Shown one piece after another: positions 1 through 5,863 of a stretch of 13,094 bases of DNA. A program made the position numbers and the translations under genes. Under the pieces are notes generated by a model, which was not told the DNA's origin, made no database searches, and was given only the letters and a program-made list of their open reading frames with translations. The DNA comes from Bacilli bacterium. Its GTDB lineage: Bacteria; Bacillota_I; Bacilli_A; RF39; UBA660. Each line of letters starts with the position of its first letter. The stretch's first letter is position 1. The stretch is taken from contig JAEDKN010000028.1 in the NCBI GenBank assembly GCA_016295795.1, forward strand, positions 1-13,094, read 5' to 3'.

Positions 1-27
1 AAAAGGTTAATTTATTTAACCTTTTTT
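1..27 (+). terminator. Rho-independent terminator of a gene left of the window
   Basis: A perfect 10-bp stem (AAAAGGTTAA at 1-10 against TTAACCTTTT at 16-25) encloses a 5-nt loop and runs into six T residues (22-27). It is GC-poor, but so is the whole window. It most likely ends a + strand gene lying to the left; because the left arm starts with A's it could also act on the other strand, but the sequence beyond position 1 is not visible. Confidence 0.6.
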
Positions 28-77
28 ATGTGTATAAAAATAGTTGATTGATATTCTTTAATAAATAGAAATTGAAT

Positions 78-104
78 TTGTAAACAATAAACTAAAATTA
101 TGAT
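78..104 (+). promoter_or_regulatory. Possible sigma-A promoter for the NIF3-like gene
   Basis: TATGAT at 99-104 resembles a -10 box, and TTGTAA at 78-83 lies 15 bases upstream as a weak -35. The spacing is shorter than the ideal 17. It lies downstream of the terminator at 1-27, so the next gene needs a promoter of its own, which is the main argument for this call. Several other AT-rich hexamers nearby could serve instead. Confidence 0.35.
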
Positions 105-165
105 AAAATAAATATAAGATAAAAATTATAGAATAAAGATAGTAAAAGATGGAGGAAAAATCTAA

Positions 166-504
166 ATGAATATAAATATTAAACAAGTAAAAATAGCTGT
201 AACAGTGCCATTAGAAAGTATTGGAGAAGTTAGAAAGGTAGTCTGTGCTTGTGGTGCTGGGGTTATTGGTAATTATACTTATTGTTCAATGTCTACAAAA
301 TGTATAGGGACTTTCATGCCTAATGATAATGCCAAACCATATATTGGAGAAAATAACAAATTAGAATTTGTAGAAGAAGAAAAATTAGAAGTTGTATGCG
401 ATATTGACAAGGTCAAAGAGGTGATATCAAAATTAAGAGAGGTTCATCCATATGAAGAGCCTGCTATAGACATAATTCCTTTAATAGATGAAAGTTCGTT
501 TTAG
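166..504 (+). CDS. Stand-alone NIF3/YqfO-like (CutA/PII-fold) domain protein
   Basis: The 112-aa protein matches the small alpha/beta domain found inserted in the middle of NIF3/YbgI/YqfO dinuclear-metal proteins, and also known as a free-standing protein of about 100-110 aa. Visible family marks are a hydrophobic first strand (residues 7-14), the Gly-rich turn GAGVIGNY (30-37), a conserved Cys after it (C40), the segment KPYIGE (57-62), and the diagnostic HPYEEP (94-99) near the C-terminus. No membrane segment or signal peptide is present, so it is probably cytosolic. No catalytic function is established for the isolated domain, and the dinuclear metal site of full-length NIF3 lies outside it, so I assign no reaction. 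The start is firm: GGAGG at 151-155 lies 10 bases before the ATG. It appears to be a single-gene unit, with a terminator to its left and hairpins after its stop. Confidence 0.8.
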   Translation: MNINIKQVKIAVTVPLESIGEVRKVVCACGAGVIGNYTYCSMSTKCIGTFMPNDNAKPYIGENNKLEFVEEEKLEVVCDIDKVKEVISKLREVHPYEEPAIDIIPLIDESSF

Positions 505-551
505 TGATTACTAAAAATTGATTCAACTTTTGGAGTAATCAAGTCCGTTTT
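505..551 (+). terminator. Possible weak terminator after the NIF3-like gene
   Basis: TGATTACT (505-512) starts at the base after the stop codon and pairs perfectly with AGTAATCA (534-541). The 21-nt loop contains further short self-complementary pieces. A T-run (548-552) follows only after a 6-nt gap, so this is a poor intrinsic terminator and may instead be a structured RNA element. Confidence 0.35.
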
Positions 552-560
552 TGGAAAAAG

Positions 561-620
561 AGTGTAAATACAAAGTTACACTTGTTTATGAAAGTAATTA
601 TTGTTTGATTCTTTCATAAA
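561..620. repeat. Two tandem inverted repeats upstream of the small membrane protein gene
   Basis: Two consecutive hairpins are seen. AGTGTAA (561-567) pairs with TTACACT (576-582) across an 8-nt loop. TTTATGAAAG (585-594) pairs perfectly over 10 bp with CTTTCATAAA (611-620) across a 16-nt loop. Neither has a convincing T-tail. The second covers the TTG at 601 that would give the longest version of the next ORF, and ends 7 bases before its first ATG (628). They could be operators or a folded 5' leader; nothing in the sequence decides between these. Confidence 0.5.
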
Positions 621-627
621 ATTTAAT

Positions 628-1011
628 ATGAGTTATGATGAATTATCGCAGAAATTAAAACAATTAAAAAATGAAGATTTTATATGGATTATATATATTG
701 GTATAATTATTATGAGCTGGTATTCCAATCATTTAGAAAGGAAATATTTTATTTATAATGATTTAAAGTACAAAGAAGATTATAGAAAAATGCTGATACT
801 TATATTTTCTATATTAATTGTTGTTTATCTCTATTTCTTAAAAGATTCTTTTAGCGATCTAAAAAAAATCAAACCGTTCGATTCAGATAACAAGAAGAAT
901 TTAACTTTTATATCTTTTGTTGCATCATTATTAATTGCTATAAGTGGTTTTCTATTTTTATATATAGCGATAAAAGATGAAGCTATAGAAGTTGAACTTG
1001 CTTTTAATTAA
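628..1011 (+). CDS. Small three-helix membrane protein of unknown function
   Basis: I cannot assign a function. From the ATG at 628 the product is 127 aa with three likely transmembrane helices, at about residues 18-33, 54-70 and 92-115. A short charged N-terminal segment precedes helix 1, and a Lys-rich loop (79-90) separates helices 2 and 3. The protein ends in an acidic tail, DEAIEVELAFN. The frame is also open back to a TTG at 601 (136 aa), but that codon sits in the loop of a 10-bp inverted repeat. Neither start has a recognisable Shine-Dalgarno site, unlike most genes here, so translation may be weak or controlled. ATG 628 is preferred because MSYDEL makes a natural soluble N-terminus. 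The gene stands alone between the hairpins at 505-620 and the repeat-bearing leader of the LiaF-like gene. Confidence 0.6.
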   Translation: MSYDELSQKLKQLKNEDFIWIIYIGIIIMSWYSNHLERKYFIYNDLKYKEDYRKMLILIFSILIVVYLYFLKDSFSDLKKIKPFDSDNKKNLTFISFVASLLIAISGFLFLYIAIKDEAIEVELAFN

Positions 1012-1051
1012 AGATTTTATATTTGAAGGAATAATAATTATATAATGTCAA

Positions 1052-1136
1052 AATTAAGTAAAGTTTAGAAAATAAAAGGCAATTAAGTAAAAGTAATTAT
1101 ACTTTTGATAATATTTATTATATAATTAAGTAAAAG
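1052..1136 (+). repeat. Three direct repeats AATTAAGTAAA(A)G before the LiaF-like gene
   Basis: AATTAAGTAAAAG occurs twice exactly, at 1081-1093 and 1124-1136, and once without one A at 1052-1063. Starts are 29 and 43 bases apart. The last copy runs into the Shine-Dalgarno site of the LiaF-like gene. The middle copy overlaps a small perfect hairpin: AAAAGTA (1089-1095), a 4-nt loop, then TACTTTT (1100-1106). The arrangement suggests a repeated operator or a duplicated leader, but AT-rich DNA repeats easily by chance. Confidence 0.45.
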
Positions 1137-1147
1137 GAGTTTTGATT

Positions 1148-1825
1148 ATGTTTAAAGATAAACGTTCGATAATTGTAGGAATAATTATTATTTTTGTAGC
1201 TGTTATTTTTTTAGGAAACAACTTTGATATATGGAATATAAATGTGTTTTTTGATGGATGGTGGACATTATTTATAATAATTCCTGCAATCATTAATATT
1301 TTTGAGGGTAAAGATATTATTACATCGTTATTGATATTATTGTTTGGAATAATTTTATTATTTGCTTGTCAGGAATTAATTATGTGGAGTTTTATTTGGA
1401 AGTTGATTTTTCCTGTTGTGTTAATTATAATTGGGCTTTCGTTAATTTTTAAAAGCAAGGTAAAAAATGTAAATCTACCTGTAAAAAAGAACAAGTCGAG
1501 TAAAGAGAATCCAAATTTTATTGGAATACTTGGTGGTTGTGATGAAAAAATAAATTATGATTTTAATCGTGGGACTTGTGTTGCTATTTTTGGTGGAGTG
1601 GATTTAGATCTAACAAAAGCAAAAATAGACCAAGATGTTATTATAGATGCAATATCGATATTTGGTGGCATTGATATTAAAGTGCCTGAAGGAGTAGACG
1701 TTAAAGCATCAGGAACAGCTATTTTTGGAGGAACTGAAGATAAAGTAAAACATAAAACAGAGGGTGAATCCAAAACTATATATATAAACTATACTTGTAT
1801 ATTTGGTGGTATTGATATTAAATAA
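1148..1825 (+). CDS. LiaF-like cell-wall-stress membrane protein
   Basis: The 225-aa protein has the two-part layout of LiaF/YvqF relatives. The N-terminal half holds about four transmembrane helices (near residues 7-23, 39-53, 58-73 and 83-101), followed by a basic linker. The C-terminal domain is built of repeated beta turns marked IFGG (147-150, 171-174, 192-195, 218-221) plus a degenerate ILGG (127-130). In Bacillus, LiaF restrains the LiaS histidine kinase until antibiotics damage the envelope, and other family members have no assigned partner. No kinase or response-regulator gene lies in this window, so a LiaRS link is not shown. The start is ATG 1148, with AAAAGGAG (1132-1139) 8 bases upstream; an in-frame TTG at 1142 is too close to that site. 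Two nearly identical 23-bp stretches (1658-1680 and 1799-1821) encode the repeated IFGGIDIK segments. Confidence 0.75.
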   Translation: MFKDKRSIIVGIIIIFVAVIFLGNNFDIWNINVFFDGWWTLFIIIPAIINIFEGKDIITSLLILLFGIILLFACQELIMWSFIWKLIFPVVLIIIGLSLIFKSKVKNVNLPVKKNKSSKENPNFIGILGGCDEKINYDFNRGTCVAIFGGVDLDLTKAKIDQDVIIDAISIFGGIDIKVPEGVDVKASGTAIFGGTEDKVKHKTEGESKTIYINYTCIFGGIDIK

Positions 1826-1830
1826 TTTAT

Positions 1831-1853
1831 AAGAGTCTTTTAATGACTTTTTT
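1831..1853 (+). terminator. Weak terminator or attenuator between the LiaF-like gene and thrE
   Basis: AAGAGTC (1831-1837) pairs with GACTTTT (1845-1851) across a 7-nt loop, with one G-U pair, and leads directly into a T-run. It lies 5 bases after the LiaF-like stop and ends shortly before the thrE ribosome-binding site. It therefore probably ends the LiaF-like transcript at least partly, with thrE served by read-through or a promoter I cannot see. It also covers the upstream in-frame ATG at 1843, arguing that this is not the thrE start. Confidence 0.5.
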
Positions 1854-1869
1854 CTTTATGGAGGTTGTA

Positions 1870-2625
1870 ATGAATATTGCATTAAATGAAGTTCTTAGCC
1901 TTTCTCTAGATATAGGGGAGAGAATGTTAAAATGTGGCGCAGAAATTTCTAGAGTGGAGGATACTATTGAGAGAATAATTACTGGATATAGTTTGAAATC
2001 CAATGAAGTTTTTGTGTTAAATTCAATAATAATTGCTACGATTAGTAATGGCGAAAATTCTATTACTGAAACAAGAAGAATTAAATATAGAAATATTGAT
2101 CTATTGGAATTAGAAAACCTTAATGATTTATCTAGAAAAATTTGTAGTAATAATATTAGCAGAAAAGAAGTTTTAAACAACATAGAGAGCTATAAAAAAT
2201 CTTCAAATAAGTGTTTTACAGCTATTGGTATGATGCTGGCTTCTTCTTCTTTCACATTGTTTTTTGGTGGTACGTTTATAGATTCGATTGTATCCTTAGT
2301 GATAGCTCTTGTATTATTTTTTAGTGATTTGAAAATAAAGAAAAGCAGTCTAAATAATTTTATATATAATTTCTTTAGTAGTTTTCTAATAGGAATTTGT
2401 GCAGTTATTATCACTAGTATAGGTATAGGTACAAATCTAGACAAGATAATAATTGGGGATATTATGTTACTTATACCAGGTTTATCAACTTTTATTTCAA
2501 TAAACGATATTTTTAAAGGCGATACTGTATCTGGCATTTCTAGATTTACAGAAGGGATCTTTTTAGCGTTGGTTATTGCTGGAGGGATTGGTATAGCATT
2601 ATCCATTGGAGGTGCTATAAAATGA
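1870..2625 (+). CDS. ThrE-family threonine/serine exporter, large subunit
   Basis: The 251-aa protein matches the N-terminal part of ThrE exporters (old name DUF1212), which move threonine and serine out of the cell at the expense of the proton gradient. The soluble N-terminal portion carries the family motif GAEISRVEDT (23-32). About five transmembrane segments fill residues 115-250, including the conserved segment GDIMLLIPGL (196-205) and the following FKGDTVSGISR loop. In many Bacillota the exporter is split in two, and the second half follows here with a 4-base ATGA overlap, indicating translational coupling and a joint complex. The start is ATG 1870, with GGAGGT at 1860-1865. Upstream in-frame ATGs at 1843 and 1858 are discounted, the first because it lies in a terminator hairpin and the second because it overlaps the ribosome-binding site. 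Substrate specificity is inferred from the family only. Confidence 0.8.
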   Translation: MNIALNEVLSLSLDIGERMLKCGAEISRVEDTIERIITGYSLKSNEVFVLNSIIIATISNGENSITETRRIKYRNIDLLELENLNDLSRKICSNNISRKEVLNNIESYKKSSNKCFTAIGMMLASSSFTLFFGGTFIDSIVSLVIALVLFFSDLKIKKSSLNNFIYNFFSSFLIGICAVIITSIGIGTNLDKIIIGDIMLLIPGLSTFISINDIFKGDTVSGISRFTEGIFLALVIAGGIGIALSIGGAIK

Positions 2626-3047
2626 TAAAATTATTGTTCGCTGCTGTTGGATCTTTGGGATTTGGGATATTATTTAATGCCAACAAAAATAAGCTTGTGT
2701 TTATTGCGATTGGAGGATTTGTTAACTATTTGGCTTATTTGATTTCATTTTATTTTACTTCAACCTTATTTGTTTCTTCTTTGATTTGTGCATTTGTTAC
2801 TTTGATTTATTCGGAACTAATGGCATATGTTTCTAAGGCACCGGCAACGATTTTTATATTAACAGGTTTAATTCCCAGTGTTCCTGGTGCTAGTATATTT
2901 TATATGATGCAAAATCTTGTAATAGGGGATAAAACTCTTGCTTTAAGTAGTTGTGTAGAAGCTTGTGAAATTATCTTGGGAATTGTATCAGGAGTTGCTT
3001 TGGCTTCTGTATTAATTGGTTTGATTAAAAGCTTTAGAAAGAAATAA
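2622..3047 (+). CDS. ThrE-family threonine/serine exporter, small subunit (ThrE_2/DUF3815)
   Basis: This 141-aa, almost wholly hydrophobic protein corresponds to the C-terminal portion of ThrE. It has four or five predicted membrane segments (about residues 4-20, 24-45, 48-68, 74-100 and 114-136) and a short basic tail, FRKK. The segment PATIF (74-78) followed by LIPSVPGA (83-90) is the conserved core of the family. Its ATG overlaps the TGA of the preceding thrE gene, and its ribosome-binding site, GGAGGTG (2608-2614), lies inside that gene, so the two halves should be made together in similar amounts. As with its partner, export of threonine or serine is a family-level inference. Confidence 0.8.
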   Translation: MIKLLFAAVGSLGFGILFNANKNKLVFIAIGGFVNYLAYLISFYFTSTLFVSSLICAFVTLIYSELMAYVSKAPATIFILTGLIPSVPGASIFYMMQNLVIGDKTLALSSCVEACEIILGIVSGVALASVLIGLIKSFRKK

Positions 3048-3241
3048 TTCATAAATGAATGTAACCCTTCATCTAGTACTAGTAAGAAGAGTTCGAATGC
3101 TAAGGTGTATGGCTATACTGATACAAAAGCAATAAATTATAACGTTTCTGCTACAAATATTTTGTTTTTGTAGTACCTATTATTATAGATTGCATATTAG
3201 CTATAATTGATTGGTTTAAGTCAAAAAATAAAAAGAGATAA
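3048..3241 (+). pseudogene. Frameshifted remnant of a small membrane-anchored protein
   Basis: Directly after the ThrE_2 stop, in the same frame, 41 codons are open. The peptide is Ser/Lys/Asn-rich (it includes NPSSSTSKKSSNAKVYGY) and ends at TAG 3171-3173, just after a run of five T's (3165-3169). One extra T in that run would join it to a second frame of 21 codons (from 3176) encoding a hydrophobic helix, PIIIDCILAIIDWF, and a basic end, KSKNKKR, stopping at TAA 3239-3241. The combined product would look like a soluble low-complexity segment plus a C-terminal membrane anchor. No start codon with a ribosome-binding site is present. I read it as a decayed 3' fragment; a sequencing error in the T-run, or chance, are the alternatives. 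Confidence 0.4.
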
Positions 3242-3258
3242 TCTCTTTTTATTTTGAC
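3220..3258. terminator. Bidirectional terminator between the thrE region and htpG
   Basis: A long perfect stem, from AAAATAAAAAGAGA (3225-3238) to its complement at 3242-3255, has a 3-nt loop. GTC (3220-3222) and GAC (3256-3258) extend it past a two-base bulge. The A/T flanks give T-runs on both strands. It includes the htpG stop codon (3249-3251), so it ends htpG on the - strand and the thrE transcript on the + strand. Confidence 0.75.
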
Positions 3259-5129
3259 AATATTTCACATACAAGATCGCTTATCTCATTTGGATTTTCT
3301 ATTGTTAATCCTTCTATTAATCTTGCTTGGGCATAAAGAATTTTAGCATATTTTTCTACTTCTTTAGAATTTTCTTTATACAATTTTTGAATCTTTTCTG
3401 CGATTGGATGTTTAGCATTAATTGATAGGACAGCAGATGCCTTTATTTTTTGTTCATTAGGCATAGCATTCAATACTTTTTCCATACCTGTTGAGATAGC
3501 ACCCTCAGTTGTTAAACAAACTGGATGATTTTTAAGTGCATTAGTAAATTTAACTTTGCTAACTTTATCTCCTAAAACGTTTTTTATTTCGTCCAATAAA
3601 GATTTATTGTCTTCATTTAATTTTTCAATTTTTTCTTTTTCTTTTTCATCTTCTAGATTTAAATCTGCATTAGATACATTCATGAAAGCTTTTGATTCAT
3701 AACTTTGCAATACTTGTACTACGAATTCATCAGCATAGTCAGTTAGATATAGGATTTCATATCCTTTTTCTTTTACTTCTTCTACTTGAGGCATTAGATC
3801 TATTTTGTCAATGCTTTCGCCAACTGCATAGTAAATATTTTCTTGTTTATCTTTTAACCTAGATATATATTCTTTAAGAGTAACCATCTTTTTTTCTGTT
3901 GAAGAGTAGAATAACAATAAATCCTGAAGCTCATTTTTTACCATTCCAAAGGTGTTATAAATACCAATTTTTAATTGCATTCCAAATTCTTTGAAGAATG
4001 TTTCATATTTTTCCCTATCTTCTTCTAGCATCTTTTTAAGTTCTTTGTTAATCTTATTTTCAATATTTTTAGCAATTGTTTTAAGTTGTCTATCTTGTTG
4101 TAGTATTTCTCTTGATATATTTAAAGATAAGTCTTCACTATCAACTAAACCTTTTACAAACGAATAGTAATCAGGAAGCAAATCTTCACATTTATCCATT
4201 ATCAATACGCCATTAGAGTAAAGTTGAAGTCCTTTTTTATATTCTTTAGAATATAGATCATATGGAGCATGTGATGGAATAAACAATAATGAAGTGAAAC
4301 TGCAAGTTCCTTCTGCTTTATATCTTATTATATTTAGCGGTTTTTCGTAATCGTAATAAGTAGAGGTATAGAAATTATTATAATCTTCTTCTTTAACGTT
4401 TTTCTTTTCTTTTTTCCATATAGGAGTCATATTATTTAAAGTTTCAATTTCATTGTGTTCTTCATACTCATCTTTGCTTCCTTCTTTTAAGTGTTTATGA
4501 GTAACTTCCATTTTTATTGGATAATGAATATAATTAGAATATTTTTTAATTAACTCTTCTATCTTATTTTGTTCTAAGTACTGACTATAGTTATATTCAT
4601 CGCTATCTTGTTTGATCGTAATTATAATATCCGTACCATTTGTTTTTTTAGTGCTTTCATCTATAGTATATCCATCTTCTCCAGAAGAAGACCAAACATA
4701 ACTCTTTTCGCTTTCATAAGGTTTACTATGAACTTCAACTTTATCGGCTACCATAAATACTGAGTAAAATCCAACACCAAATTGACCGATGATACTAATA
4801 TCTTTGCTTTGGTTTTCTGTTTTAAAGATATTTGAACCACTTTCAGCAATAGTTCCTAAATTGTGTTCAAGTTCTTCCTTAGTCATTCCACAACCGTTAT
4901 CAGATATAGTTAAAGTTCTTTTTTCTTTATCTATACCTAGATTTATTTCTAAGGCTTTTCTATTTATTTTTAGATTCTTGTCAGTAAGTGATTTAAATGA
5001 AATCTTATCTAACGCATCACTTGCGTTAGAAATTAATTCTCTTAAGAAAATATCTTTATTCGTATAAATCGAATTAATCATCAAGTTTAATAATTTTTTT
5101 GATTCAGCTTTAAATTGTTTCTTTTTCAT
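3249..5129 (-). CDS. htpG: Molecular chaperone HtpG (bacterial Hsp90)
   Basis: This 626-aa protein is a full-length HtpG, the ATP-driven dimeric cytosolic chaperone that remodels client proteins and works with the DnaK system. The N-terminal GHKL ATPase domain shows RELISNASDALDK (30-42, with catalytic Glu31 and Mg-binding Asn35), the ATP-contacting DNGCGM (77-82) and the lid/glycine motif GQFGVGFYS (115-123). The middle domain carries SREILQQ (339-345) with the ATP-contacting Arg340. The remaining C-terminal part is the dimerisation domain. As is usual for bacteria, it has no long charged linker and no MEEVD tail. The start is supported by AAGGAG about 8 bases before the ATG on the - strand. 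It is a single-gene unit with its own CIRCE-controlled promoter and a terminator overlapping the stop codon, so it should be induced by heat or unfolded-protein stress through HrcA. Confidence 0.97.
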   Translation of the reverse strand: MKKKQFKAESKKLLNLMINSIYTNKDIFLRELISNASDALDKISFKSLTDKNLKINRKALEINLGIDKEKRTLTISDNGCGMTKEELEHNLGTIAESGSNIFKTENQSKDISIIGQFGVGFYSVFMVADKVEVHSKPYESEKSYVWSSSGEDGYTIDESTKKTNGTDIIITIKQDSDEYNYSQYLEQNKIEELIKKYSNYIHYPIKMEVTHKHLKEGSKDEYEEHNEIETLNNMTPIWKKEKKNVKEEDYNNFYTSTYYDYEKPLNIIRYKAEGTCSFTSLLFIPSHAPYDLYSKEYKKGLQLYSNGVLIMDKCEDLLPDYYSFVKGLVDSEDLSLNISREILQQDRQLKTIAKNIENKINKELKKMLEEDREKYETFFKEFGMQLKIGIYNTFGMVKNELQDLLLFYSSTEKKMVTLKEYISRLKDKQENIYYAVGESIDKIDLMPQVEEVKEKGYEILYLTDYADEFVVQVLQSYESKAFMNVSNADLNLEDEKEKEKIEKLNEDNKSLLDEIKNVLGDKVSKVKFTNALKNHPVCLTTEGAISTGMEKVLNAMPNEQKIKASAVLSINAKHPIAEKIQKLYKENSKEVEKYAKILYAQARLIEGLTIENPNEISDLVCEILSK

Positions 5130-5187
5130 ATTTTAGTCTCCTTATATTTTATTTAATATTTAGACCTCTTAGTGGGGTACATATATA

Positions 5188-5215
5188 ATTATAGTCCTAT
5201 TTTTAGCAAAGTCAA
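5188..5215 (-). promoter_or_regulatory. Sigma-A promoter of htpG
   Basis: Read on the - strand, TTGACT (5210-5215) and a perfect TATAAT (5188-5193) are separated by 16 bases. Transcription would start near 5181, giving a leader of about 50 nt before htpG. The -35 box lies inside the CIRCE operator, so a bound HrcA would block polymerase. Confidence 0.85.
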
Positions 5216-5229
5216 TACCTGAGTGCTAA
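5203..5229. promoter_or_regulatory. CIRCE operator (HrcA binding site) of htpG
   Basis: The CIRCE consensus is TTAGCACTC, 9 bases, GAGTGCTAA. Here the arm GAGTGCTAA (5221-5229) is perfect, the spacer is exactly 9 bases, and the other arm is TTAGCAAAG (5203-5211), matching at the outer six positions. The changed inner bases belong to the -35 box of the htpG promoter. HrcA represses groE and dnaK operons through this site in many bacteria, so htpG is probably in the same heat-shock regulon. Confidence 0.85.
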
Positions 5230-5240
5230 AAATACGATAC

Positions 5241-5271
5241 AAAAAAACATATGATTAGTTTCATATGTTTA
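5241..5271 (-). terminator. Terminator of the lipoprotein gene
   Basis: On the - strand, AAACATATGA and TCATATGTTT form a perfect 10-bp stem (5261-5270 with 5245-5254) around a 6-nt loop. It is followed by an unbroken T-run, seen as A's at 5241-5247. It begins at the stop codon of the lipoprotein gene and shields the htpG promoter from read-through. Confidence 0.8.
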
Positions 5272-5760
5272 TTCCTGATTTTCTAAATCCTCTGTTTCTA
5301 ATTTGAAACTGTATGAAGTAGGGGAATCTGGATTTAATTTGTTATATGTTTCCTTATCAGCCCATTGCATAAAGAAACATATTCCCTCTTTTTCACTAGT
5401 TTTTTCTCTGCACATTCTTATATTTACATATCCATCACTAAATATATTGTCTTTTTCATCTCTTTTTAAATATTCTTGTTCTATTTTTTCAATAGAGTCG
5501 GTATCTGAATATCTCCAGTCTATAGAAAAACTTTCATCTTCAAGAGTTTTAATATATTTTATAAAATCTTCATAACTTATTTGACTATCTATGTAAAATA
5601 TCCCATTATTGTTATTTTCTTTGCTTCTTTCAAAAACTATTGATGGCTTTAGAGAATCTTCTAGTGTCCATTTTGCTTTTAACAAATTTTCTTCCTTTGC
5701 GTTTGTACATCCGCTTAACATAATAAAAAATCCAACTGCTAAAAAAAATATCTTTTTCAT
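5269..5760 (-). CDS. Putative lipoprotein of unknown function
   Basis: The 163-aa product begins with a lipoprotein signal: a basic start (MKK), a hydrophobic stretch (4-15) and a lipobox LSGC with the lipidated Cys at residue 18. The mature protein of about 146 aa is hydrophilic, with alternating aromatic and charged residues and two further Cys (in RMCREK and EGICFF) that may pair on the outer face of the membrane. I recognise no family and assign no function. The start is ATG 5760: GAGG lies 5 bases before it on the - strand, whereas an in-frame GTG 6 bases earlier overlaps that site. It has its own extended -10 promoter and terminator, so it is a single-gene unit, divergent from mscS. Confidence 0.75.
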   Translation of the reverse strand: MKKIFFLAVGFFIMLSGCTNAKEENLLKAKWTLEDSLKPSIVFERSKENNNNGIFYIDSQISYEDFIKYIKTLEDESFSIDWRYSDTDSIEKIEQEYLKRDEKDNIFSDGYVNIRMCREKTSEKEGICFFMQWADKETYNKLNPDSPTSYSFKLETEDLENQE

Positions 5761-5782
5761 ATACACCTCTTTAATATAAATT

Positions 5783-5791
5783 ATTGTAACA
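5783..5791 (-). promoter_or_regulatory. Extended -10 promoter of the lipoprotein gene
   Basis: On the - strand the sequence TGTTACAAT (5783-5791) is an extended -10 element: TG, one base, then TACAAT at 5783-5788. No good -35 box is visible, which is usual for extended -10 promoters. Transcription would start about 16-17 bases before the ATG, just ahead of the ribosome-binding site. Confidence 0.6.
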
Positions 5792-5831
5792 TATTCTTAT
5801 ATTAAAATAAATATATTAAATTTATCTTTTG

Positions 5832-5840
5832 TGATACAAT
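5832..5840 (+). promoter_or_regulatory. Extended -10 promoter of the mscS-like gene
   Basis: TGATACAAT at 5832-5840 has the TG dinucleotide one base before TACAAT. No clear -35 hexamer is seen. The start of transcription would fall near 5847, directly before the ribosome-binding site GGAG (5851-5854). It mirrors the lipoprotein promoter on the other strand, about 40 bases away. Confidence 0.6.
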
Positions 5841-5863
5841 AATTGAGAATGGAGTGATATATT

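Noticed and set aside
1038..1130. TATAAT hexamers at 1041-1046 and 1121-1126 as promoters of the LiaF-like gene
   Set aside because: The first lacks a -35 at a workable distance. The second would start transcription inside the ribosome-binding site. A promoter is likely nearby but cannot be fixed.
1052..1136. CRISPR array
   Set aside because: Only three short, unevenly spaced AT-rich copies are present. There are no palindromic repeats of the right length and no cas genes.
1555..2606. Several open frames on the - strand opposite the LiaF-like and thrE genes
   Set aside because: They lie antisense to well-supported genes, have no ribosome-binding sites, and their translations show no family features. 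They are shadow frames.
4789..5067. Open + strand frame of 92 codons inside htpG
   Set aside because: It is antisense to the conserved HtpG ATPase domain, without a start signal or any protein-like pattern beyond reversed codons.
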